From NCBI GenBank assembly GCA_934293375.1, contig CAKQYS010000020.1:1-30132 (forward strand): DNA of 30,132 nucleotides. The letters run 5' to 3'. How positions within the stretch are numbered: position 1 is the first letter of the stretch; each line of letters starts with the position of its first letter. Both the position numbers and the translations under genes were made by a program. Below the pieces are notes generated by a model. That model did not search any database. It worked only from the letters and a program-made list of their open reading frames with translations, and was not told where the DNA came from. Positions 23,802 to 30,132 of this stretch are shown piece after piece. The stretch is from an uncultured Lachnospiraceae bacterium (GTDB lineage Bacteria > Bacillota > Clostridia > Lachnospirales > Lachnospiraceae).

Positions 23802-24702
23802 CAACCTTTGACTTTCCTTCCTCGCGTTCTAACGCTTCCAGCTTCTTTAATTCCTTATCTTCGATATCCACACGACGCTTGCGTCTCCTTGGTTTGAAAT
23901 TCAGCTCGTCTACATGATACTCCTGAATTTCCTTATCACCCTTGTCGTCTGTCACGATCACCTTCACTTTCTGACGAAGCACATTGACCGCCTGTACCTC
24001 ACCGGCTCCACCGCCCTTGATCTTCACATGATCCCCTACATTTGGCAGCTTATCATTCAGATATTCATAAGTATCCTCTTCATGCTTCAGACAGCACATC
24101 AATCTGCCACATACACCGGAGATTTTTGTAGGATTCAGTGATAAATTCTGCTCTTTTGCCATCTTAATCGATACCGGCACAAAATCTGACAAATGTGTAT
24201 GACAGCATAATTCCCTACCACAGATTCCGATACCGCCTACAATCTTCGTTTCATCTCTCACACCGATCTGACGCAATTCGATCCTCGTCCGGAATACTGC
24301 TGCCAGATCCTTCACCAGCTCCCTGAAATCAATTCTTCCATCTGCCGTAAAATAAAACAGAACCTTATTGTTATCAAAGGTATACTCTGCATAGATCAGC
24401 TTCATTTTGAGACCACGCTTTGCAATCTTCTCAAGACAGATTGCAAATGCCTCTTCACTCTTTTTCTTATTATCCAGATTACGCTGGTCATCTGCCTGTG
24501 TTGCGATTCTGATGATTGGCTTTAATGTGGCAATGATCCTGCCATCTTCAATCGGACGTCTGCCCAGCACAACTTTGCCATATTCCACACCTCTGGCAGT
24601 CTCTACGATCACGCACTGCCCCACTTCAATCTGTCTGTCCTCCGGATTAAAGAAATATATCTTTCCATTCGGACGAAAACGAACTCCAATTACTTCAACC
24701 AT
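23794..24702 (-). CDS. ricT: PSP1-domain protein RicT (YaaT)
   Basis: A 302-residue soluble protein of the PSP1 family. It carries the Cys motifs that bind iron-sulfur clusters in the Bacillus Ric complex: CGRELCCHTH (about 161-170) and CGRLMCCLKHE (about 198-208). The C-terminus is highly charged, with a basic cluster RRRKRR. In Bacillus the RicA-RicF-RicT complex supports RNase Y-mediated mRNA maturation and affects sporulation and competence. AAGGAG precedes the ATG, and it overlaps the holB stop by 8 nt. Same position as yaaT in Bacillus. Confidence 0.93.
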   Translation of the reverse strand: MVEVIGVRFRPNGKIYFFNPEDRQIEVGQCVIVETARGVEYGKVVLGRRPIEDGRIIATLKPIIRIATQADDQRNLDNKKKSEEAFAICLEKIAKRGLKMKLIYAEYTFDNNKVLFYFTADGRIDFRELVKDLAAVFRTRIELRQIGVRDETKIVGGIGICGRELCCHTHLSDFVPVSIKMAKEQNLSLNPTKISGVCGRLMCCLKHEEDTYEYLNDKLPNVGDHVKIKGGGAGEVQAVNVLRQKVKVIVTDDKGDKEIQEYHVDELNFKPRRRKRRVDIEDKELKKLEALEREEGKSKVDD

Positions 24703-25696
24703 TATAATTCTCCTTTATAGTCATCAAGAGAAGTTCCATTGCCACGCCAAAATTGACATTTGCATCTAGGCGGATCTTCATCTTGTCCAAAGCTTTTAAC
24801 ACATTGTCGATACCTTCATAGGAAATCTTTGCAGCCTGCTGCTTCATCGCCTGATATTCCTCTCTAAACACCAGATGATTTACAGAATTGGAAATCTTAA
24901 ACATCAAAACATCCCGATACCACATCTGCATAATATCCATTAAATCCTGCATCTCCAGCTTATAATCTGCCAGCTTCTTTGCTGCCAGAATAATATCCTC
25001 TGTATCCATTTTATAAATATTGCGCAACAACCGGACACTTTCATCCTTGATCTCCTGATAATTCTCGGAGGTAGCCAGTCTGACCGCCTTACCCAGATTA
25101 CCAAATGCAAATCGCTCGCAAAAATATGCCTGCTCATCCGAAACTCCTACTGTGTCCTTCAGATACCGGATCATATCCATCTCCCGGACCGGCTTCATAT
25201 TCAGCACAACACATCGTGAGATCACCGTTGGCAGCATCTTATCCAGATTATCTGTCAACAGAAAAATGACTGCATATTCTGGTGGTTCCTCAATCGTTTT
25301 GAGCAATGCATTCTGTGCATTTGCATTCATCAGATGTGCATCCGGAATAATATATATCTTATATCTGCTTGCGTAAGGCTTCACAACAATACTCTGATTC
25401 ACCTGTGTCCGGATCTCCTCTACTGTGATCGTATTCGGCTTCTCGTGTGTTACCCATATAATATCCGGCTGATTTCCGGAATCTGCCTGCTTACAGGATA
25501 CACATTCATTACATGCATCTGCACCACCCTGCTCACACTGCAATGTCTTTGCGATCACACGCGTCACCAGCTTCTTGCCGGTTCCCTTCTCACCACTCAA
25601 CATATATGCATGGGAAATCTTTCCTCTCTCTATGCTCATTTTAAAATGCTGTATTATGTCCTCATGCCCGATGATATCTTCAAAATCAGCCATCAT
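24695..25696 (-). CDS. holB: DNA polymerase III delta' subunit
   Basis: A 333-residue AAA+ clamp-loader subunit. It has a Walker A-like GEKGTGKK (about 37-44), a four-Cys zinc module (C-E-Q-G-G-A-D-A-C-N-E-C-V-S-C), ALLKTIEEPPEYAVIFLLTDN and the SRC motif (TVISRCVVLNMKP). It helps load the sliding clamp during replication. The start may be the ATG at 25696 or 25693; I used the first, behind AAAGGCGGG. It lies 14 nt after yaaR and overlaps ricT. Confidence 0.92.
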   Translation of the reverse strand: MMADFEDIIGHEDIIQHFKMSIERGKISHAYMLSGEKGTGKKLVTRVIAKTLQCEQGGADACNECVSCKQADSGNQPDIIWVTHEKPNTITVEEIRTQVNQSIVVKPYASRYKIYIIPDAHLMNANAQNALLKTIEEPPEYAVIFLLTDNLDKMLPTVISRCVVLNMKPVREMDMIRYLKDTVGVSDEQAYFCERFAFGNLGKAVRLATSENYQEIKDESVRLLRNIYKMDTEDIILAAKKLADYKLEMQDLMDIMQMWYRDVLMFKISNSVNHLVFREEYQAMKQQAAKISYEGIDNVLKALDKMKIRLDANVNFGVAMELLLMTIKENYNG

Positions 25697-25710
25697 CAAC
25701 ACCCGCCTTT

Positions 25711-26154
25711 CTATGTCGTTATATCCAGCAGCAATCCCCGGATATCATCAATTCGTCCTAGTATCTCCAGATGATCCTTCTCATCTTTGATCAATTCCGA
25801 TGCCAAAGCATCAAGATTATCATCTACCTGTTTGATAATACCATACACCCTGTGTCTGCCTCTGCGGTCTAAGAAATTTTCCCTTGAAAATGAATGCGAC
25901 CTGCTGACAACTTCATTCAGGAACTCTTTTACCGTAGAGCGGTATTTCTTCATATCCCGGATATCCATGTGTTCAGCAATCCGCTTTCCCTGCTCATCAA
26001 TATCCTGCATCAAATGATTTAATTTTTCCTGCAGCTGTCCTTCCTCAATATTGCTCACCAGCGTAAACTTAAATGAACCATCTGAAGATTTATTTGCCGG
26101 AGCTGTATTATCTACTCCCGCAATCTGCTGCGTCTGATTGATCCGAATATCCAT
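25711..26154 (-). CDS. yaaR: YaaR family protein (DUF327)
   Basis: A 147-residue soluble protein, mainly helical, with the DUF327/YaaR pattern: RSTVKEFLNEVVSRSHSFSRENFLDRRGRHRVYGIIKQVDDNLDALASELIKDE. Function is unknown in all species I know of, though the gene is firmly tied to the tmk-holB locus. A GGGGATAG ribosome site precedes the ATG. The 92-nt gap to tmk upstream is where Bacillus carries yaaQ/darA; here it holds no ORF. Confidence 0.85.
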   Translation of the reverse strand: MDIRINQTQQIAGVDNTAPANKSSDGSFKFTLVSNIEEGQLQEKLNHLMQDIDEQGKRIAEHMDIRDMKKYRSTVKEFLNEVVSRSHSFSRENFLDRRGRHRVYGIIKQVDDNLDALASELIKDEKDHLEILGRIDDIRGLLLDITT

Positions 26155-26246
26155 ACCTATCCCCTCTGTTCTCTACATCATAATCCCCAACATCACTTTC
26201 ACACCTGCTCTACATCAGAAATCTCCGCTTCGCAGCCGCAACCACT

Positions 26247-26870
26247 CTATAGGGCCAGTCTCTCCATCACAACTGCTTCTATTCTATCATGAATCTCCGT
26301 AATTGGCAAAGCCGCATCTATCGTCACAATCCGTTCCGGATGCATTGCTGCAAGATCACGATACCCTTGTGCTACCTTTCGATGAAAATCCAGCCCTGCC
26401 AGCTCCATTCTGTCGAGTTCTGCCTGATTCTTCTTTCGACGGATTCCTTCCTCAGCTGACAGATCCATCAAAATTGTAAGGATCGGCATCAGTCCCTGCA
26501 GTGCATATTCGTTCACACCATACGCAGTCTCAATACCAAGCCCTCTTGCAATTCCCTGATACACAACGCTAGAATCCACAAAGCGGTCACAGATGACAAC
26601 CTTACCTGCCTCAAGTGCCGGCTTAATCACCTCTGCCACAAGCTGTGCCCGTGCGGCTGCATACAACAACAACTCAGTCATATATGACATCTGACTATAT
26701 TCCTTATTTAAAATAATTCCTCTGATTGCCTCACTGATCGGATTGCCGCCCGGCTCTCTCGTAATCAGCACTTCATATCCTTTCTGCTCCAAATCCTTCT
26801 TCAGCATCTCAATCTGTGTGGATTTTCCGGCTCCATCAGGGCCCTCCATTGTGATCAGTAAATTTCTCAT
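26247..26870 (-). CDS. tmk: Thymidylate kinase
   Basis: A 207-residue P-loop kinase that phosphorylates dTMP to dTDP for DNA synthesis. Signatures: EGPDGAGKST (about 9-18), TREPGG (DR-type motif), CDRFVDSSVVYQG, and the LID-containing AEEGIRRKKNQAELDRME. Length is normal. The ribosome site AAGGAG is formed by the last codons of the upstream decarboxylase, whose stop lies 2 nt before this ATG. Confidence 0.95.
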   Translation of the reverse strand: MRNLLITMEGPDGAGKSTQIEMLKKDLEQKGYEVLITREPGGNPISEAIRGIILNKEYSQMSYMTELLLYAAARAQLVAEVIKPALEAGKVVICDRFVDSSVVYQGIARGLGIETAYGVNEYALQGLMPILTILMDLSAEEGIRRKKNQAELDRMELAGLDFHRKVAQGYRDLAAMHPERIVTIDAALPITEIHDRIEAVVMERLAL

Positions 26871-26872
26871 TT

Positions 26873-28438
26873 CTACTCCTTATCTCTCACAAGTACACGC
26901 AGGCATCCTTCTCGGATTCCCTTCATATTCAATCCTGCTTTCATACTATTCTTAATCTGCAACAAAACCTCACTGCAAATGACCTCCCCCGGTACCACCA
27001 ATGGACTTCCCGGTGGATACGCATACACATAATCCCCTGCAATGCAGCCTGCACACATATCAACCGGACGGATCTCATACAGTCTTTCCACAGCCTGTGC
27101 AATCCGCAATTTCTGATCTATTGCAATGGTTCGTATATTACAATTATCGGTGTCCTTCCATGATCTCTTTATTACATCTTTATATTGCTCATTTCCATGC
27201 TCATTCTGTGTCTGATTGAAATCCTCATAGCCGCCTTTCTCACGATCATCAATCCGATCATCAATCTTTTCAAGCACCCCATACAGTTCGTCGAATGCCT
27301 CTTCCGGATCCATTACAGATGTCATGCAGATCACATAGCTGATCCCTGCCATTTCCACGATCTGTCCATACGATGCAAGCATCTGAGCCAATTGCTCACC
27401 TGTAATCTCACTATTCTTTACCGATAATACAAGTTTAGCATTATCATAGCCATATATGCAAGCACCTTTGTTATCTGTTCGTGCATCCAGTCCGCATTGC
27501 TCCCTGCCATCAAACAAACAGATATGAGAAAGTGACTTCATACGATGCCTGAATACACGAAGTCTATCAATATAAGAAGAAATCTCTTCTGTATGTTCTG
27601 CCATGTAATGAGTTGCATAATCCATGCTGGCCATCAATATATAGGATGGTGATGTGCTCTGATACAAAGAAACATAGTGAAATAACAGTTCTTCGTTCAC
27701 TCTGTCCGTACATCTGTGAAGTATCGCTGTCTGTGTAAGTGCCGGCAATGTCTTGTGCAGACTTTCAATCACCAGATCCGCCCCGCAATCCACTGCACTG
27801 CCCGGCAATTCCGGTATCCATTTCAAATGTGCACCGTGTGCCTCATCCACAACCAAAACTGCGCCATACGCATGCACTACATCGGCAATCTCCGCAATAT
27901 CTGAAACAACACCTTCATATGTCGGTGAAGTCAGAATCATTGCTTTCGTATCCGGATATTTGTGGAAATGCCTTCGTACATCATCTACGGATATCCCCCC
28001 ATAAAAATCCCATTCGGACAACCATTTTGGATATACATAATCAGCCTGCAGGTCCAGCAATTCTATTCCATGATAGACGGAACAATGACAATTTCTTCCT
28101 ACCAGCACCCGGCTGCCTCTTTTACATACCGCTGTCATTGCCGCCAAAATGCCCACTGTACTTCCGTTTACCAAAAAATAGCTATTCTTCACTCCATAAA
28201 ATTTTGCAGCCTGATCCTGTGCCTGCCGGATAATTCCTTCGGGGCTATGATACTCATCCAAGCCTGGAATCTCTGTGAAATCCATACTATAAAGCTGTTG
28301 CCACGCTGCATCTCCAACATGTCCTGTCGCATTGTACTCTGCACTCGCCTGCAGTTTCCGCTTATGTCCCGGCATATGCCATGGATATCCTGCTTCTTTA
28401 CTATATTGCATGATTGTATCAAAAATTGGTCGGTTCAT
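26873..28438 (-). CDS. Orn/Lys/Arg decarboxylase, short (YaaO/SpeA) type
   Basis: A 521-residue PLP fold-I decarboxylase. N-terminal PWHMPGHKR and FYGVKNSYFLVNGSTVGI are hallmarks; the PLP Lys is in VIESLHKTLPALTQTA, the Asp that contacts the pyridine in VVDEAHGAH. Near the C-terminus CAGCIAGDYVYAYPPGSPLVVPGE is the conserved distal motif. Substrate (Lys, Arg or Orn) cannot be read from sequence; the group feeds polyamine synthesis. A charged insert (about 395-425, KIDDRIDDREKGGYEDFNQTQ) makes it longer than the usual 470-490 residues. It heads the ten-gene operon. Confidence 0.92.
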   Translation of the reverse strand: MNRPIFDTIMQYSKEAGYPWHMPGHKRKLQASAEYNATGHVGDAAWQQLYSMDFTEIPGLDEYHSPEGIIRQAQDQAAKFYGVKNSYFLVNGSTVGILAAMTAVCKRGSRVLVGRNCHCSVYHGIELLDLQADYVYPKWLSEWDFYGGISVDDVRRHFHKYPDTKAMILTSPTYEGVVSDIAEIADVVHAYGAVLVVDEAHGAHLKWIPELPGSAVDCGADLVIESLHKTLPALTQTAILHRCTDRVNEELLFHYVSLYQSTSPSYILMASMDYATHYMAEHTEEISSYIDRLRVFRHRMKSLSHICLFDGREQCGLDARTDNKGACIYGYDNAKLVLSVKNSEITGEQLAQMLASYGQIVEMAGISYVICMTSVMDPEEAFDELYGVLEKIDDRIDDREKGGYEDFNQTQNEHGNEQYKDVIKRSWKDTDNCNIRTIAIDQKLRIAQAVERLYEIRPVDMCAGCIAGDYVYAYPPGSPLVVPGEVICSEVLLQIKNSMKAGLNMKGIREGCLRVLVRDKE

Positions 28439-28567
28439 ATCAGTAATTCCTCATTGTTTCATTCTCAGATGTATTCCAAACTGTATCTTGAAGGTATGAT
28501 ATATTGCATTCATTTATCATCTGTGCTACCATGACATAATAACACCATATAGGAGATGATAGATATC

Positions 28568-29719
28568 ATGAGTCAATATTTAGTTCCGATAGAATATGCA
28601 TTCTTTGCATTTCCCATTATAGCATTTTTATTCACATTTCCATATATGTTTGTTCAATATTTTAAATACGGATCCATCGTTTTCTTCAAAACATTAATGG
28701 TCTACACATTTATCTTATATTGTATTAACATATTCTTTCTGGTAATCATGCCGCTTCCACCTATTTCCGAAGTAGCACATTATACATCTGCCAGGGTACA
28801 ATTAGAGCCGTTTCATTTTCTAAAGGTATTCCGGACAGAGACCTGTCTAAATATCCATGACAAGAGTACCTGGCTGGCAGCCATGAAACAGGACTGTTTC
28901 TATGTCCCGGTTCTGAATGTCCTGATGATGATCCCGATGGGGATATATTTAAAATATTATTTTAAGCGTAATTTCATTGAAACAGTTCTGATCTGTTTTA
29001 CAGTGAGTGCATTCTTTGAACTGACGCAATATAGTGCATTATTTGGAATATACCCAAGACCTTATAGGTTATGTGATGTAGATGACTTGATCCAAAACAC
29101 TTCCGGTGGCATCATTGGTTATATTTTCAGCCCGATGATCACATGGATGCTCCCTGATCGTGATGTACTAGATAAAATTGCTTACCAGAAAGCGGTCCGA
29201 ATCTCTTTCTTCCGAAGATTATGCGCAATGTTTGTAGATATAATTGCCGTATTCGGATGTGCCTTTCTCATGGAACAGCTGATCTTTCGTCCAATCTATC
29301 GCGTCAGACTGACAGGAAGCTATGGATTAAAGGTTTTTATCTGGATCCTGCTTATATATTATGTCTGCATTCCAACCCTCACAAAGGGGTATACACTAGG
29401 CAAGCTGATGTTCAAAATGAAACTGGTAACAAAGAAGAACGAAACACCTCACTGGTATCAATACCTGATCCGATATGCACTACTTTATCTGCAGCTTCTG
29501 GGGATTCCATATATGCTCTATAGTATGTATCAGATTAAGGATCGCTGTACGGGCAATGAACGCACAGCATTATTTGCTGTTGCAGCCATGATTGGCGGCA
29601 TCACTCTTATCATTGCAATAGAAACCTTAATCAAAATTCTGGGTGTTAAAGGAGAGTATCTTTATGGTGTTCTCAGCGGTACACGAAATGTGAATGTTCT
29701 TAGACAAACCTTTAAATAA
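28568..29719 (+). CDS. VanZ-RDD fusion membrane protein
   Basis: A 383-residue polytopic protein. Residues about 1-200 are a VanZ-like domain: hydrophobic helices and the conserved pattern FFELTQYSALFGIYPRPYR then CDVDDLIQNTSGGIIGY. Residues about 215-350 are an RDD domain: RRLCAMFVDIIAVFG, then KGYTLGKLMFKMKLVTK. VanZ relatives contribute modestly to teicoplanin/lipoglycopeptide tolerance; RDD domains are putative small transporters. The fusion recurs in Firmicutes. I start at 28568 because the ATG at 28556 abuts AGGAG with no spacer. Divergent from the decarboxylase operon, closed by the terminator at 29727. Confidence 0.85.
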   Translation: MSQYLVPIEYAFFAFPIIAFLFTFPYMFVQYFKYGSIVFFKTLMVYTFILYCINIFFLVIMPLPPISEVAHYTSARVQLEPFHFLKVFRTETCLNIHDKSTWLAAMKQDCFYVPVLNVLMMIPMGIYLKYYFKRNFIETVLICFTVSAFFELTQYSALFGIYPRPYRLCDVDDLIQNTSGGIIGYIFSPMITWMLPDRDVLDKIAYQKAVRISFFRRLCAMFVDIIAVFGCAFLMEQLIFRPIYRVRLTGSYGLKVFIWILLIYYVCIPTLTKGYTLGKLMFKMKLVTKKNETPHWYQYLIRYALLYLQLLGIPYMLYSMYQIKDRCTGNERTALFAVAAMIGGITLIIAIETLIKILGVKGEYLYGVLSGTRNVNVLRQTFK

Positions 29720-29726
29720 TAAAAAT

Positions 29727-29765
29727 AAAAAGCCATGATCTGTAGAATACAAATCATGGCTTTTT
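29727..29765 (+). terminator. Bidirectional terminator after the VanZ-RDD gene
   Basis: A perfect 13-bp stem (29727-29739 with 29753-29765) with core GCCATGAT, A5/T5 ends and a 13-nt loop. It stops the plus-strand gene and, because of its A-tract, also serves minus-strand transcription leaving the tRNA-Cys gene. Confidence 0.92.
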
Positions 29766-29768
29766 AAG

Positions 29769-29839
29769 AGGCGCGAGCCGGAATCGAACCGGCGATAAGG
29801 GTGTTGCAGACCCGTGCCTTACCGCTTGGCCATCACGCC
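29769..29839 (-). tRNA. tRNA-Cys (GCA)
   Basis: A 71-nt cloverleaf on the minus strand. The 7-bp acceptor GGCGTGA/TCGCGCC contains one G-U, the T-arm is GCCGGTTCGATTCCGGC, and the anticodon loop CTGCAAC gives GCA. The discriminator base is U, as expected for tRNA-Cys. CCA is not encoded. It ends 3 nt from the terminator. Confidence 0.97.
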
Positions 29840-29849
29840 ATTTAATGAA

Positions 29850-29915
29850 ATAAGCACATAAACAAGAAGTCATTTCTCTATATACTATATGCTGAGTAAT
29901 TAACTATGTGCTTAT
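29850..29915. repeat. Inverted repeat in the tRNA spacer
   Basis: ATAAGCACATA (29850-29860) and its exact complement (29905-29915) bracket 44 nt between the two tRNA genes. In the transcript this gives an 11-bp stem in the spacer, which may guide tRNA processing. There is no T-tract, so it is not a terminator. Confidence 0.65.
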
Positions 29916-29918
29916 CAA

Positions 29919-29990
29919 CTCCCCGAGCAGGGCTCGAACCTGCAACAACTCGGTTAACAGCCGAGTGCTCTACCATTGAGCTATCGAGGA
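29919..29990 (-). tRNA. tRNA-Asn (GUU)
   Basis: A 72-nt cloverleaf on the minus strand. Acceptor TCCTCGA/TCGGGGA with one G-U, T-arm GCAGGTTCGAGCCCTGC, anticodon loop CTGTTAA giving GUU, and discriminator G as usual for tRNA-Asn. CCA is not encoded. It precedes tRNA-Cys in the transcript; more tRNA genes may follow upstream beyond the window edge. Confidence 0.97.
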
Positions 29991-30132
29991 ATACTTATGA
30001 TAAGAAAAAGCCCATGACAGATATAACATGCCCGGGTATCCATTTTCTTATTCATTTGATGCATACCATCAAAACATCACACAGATTGAAATTACATCTA
30101 AATCGAATTCGTCTTCTTAGACAAACCCTCGA

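Noticed and set aside
30005..30036. Possible terminator on the minus strand upstream of tRNA-Asn
   Set aside because: Only CATG/CATG pairs cleanly; extending it to CCC/GGG needs a 3-nt bulge. A T-rich run follows, but the stem is too weak to call.
29697..30127. Exact 14-mer TTCTTAGACAAACC repeated at 29697 and 30114
   Set aside because: A shared 14-mer is expected by chance in 30 kb, and the flanks do not match.

Overview
The window looks like a chromosomal core segment of a spore-forming, Gram-positive Clostridia member, most likely family Lachnospiraceae. The evidence is a T-box-controlled ileS, a long SRP RNA with an Alu domain downstream of tadA, SpmA/SpmB and SpoIID-family proteins, a DUF6128-like protein (a family I associate with Lachnospiraceae), strong AGGAG-type ribosome binding sites and moderate GC. 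The left edge cuts through an interspersed repeat. No phage, transposase, plasmid or CRISPR locus is visible.

Left block (1-7170, mostly minus strand): a truncated repeat copy; an HD-domain hydrolase gene; the SRP RNA (ffs) with its own promoter; then a minus-strand operon transcribed in the order Hpt protein, FapA/DUF342 protein carrying nine N-terminal 26-residue repeats, response regulator with an HD-GYP output domain, and tadA. A divergent RimJ/RimL-type acetyltransferase and a convergent DUF6128-like gene follow. Next is a short plus-strand operon, tatD-ksgA-lipoprotein (7324-9730), closed by a strong terminator.

Middle block (9766-19420, minus strand): a SpoIID-family gene whose ribosome binding site lies in the 3' arm of the terminator behind glgP; glgP with a promoter and a structured leader; an LtaS-like sulfatase-fold membrane enzyme with an added C-terminal domain; a type-2 (eukaryote/archaea-like) ileS behind a T-box with an AUC specifier; and a 54-codon acidic ORF. 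Beyond it, 19449-19697 is a roughly 250-bp imperfect palindrome that shares a 51/52-bp core, in inverted orientation, with the truncated repeat at the left edge.

Right block (19831-30132): a GNAT gene convergent to a ten-gene minus-strand operon. In transcription order it is Orn/Lys/Arg decarboxylase, tmk, yaaR, holB, ricT (PSP1), trmN6-like methyltransferase, rsmI, an unknown membrane protein, spmA, spmB. The first seven genes follow the Bacillus yaaO-to-yabC order but lack yaaQ/darA, yabA and yazA. A divergent VanZ-RDD membrane protein and two minus-strand tRNA genes (Asn-GUU, then Cys-GCA) close the window. Most genes serve translation, RNA modification, DNA replication, envelope and sporulation. 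The least conventional parts are the Hpt/FapA-repeat/HD-GYP signalling operon and the palindromic repeat family.
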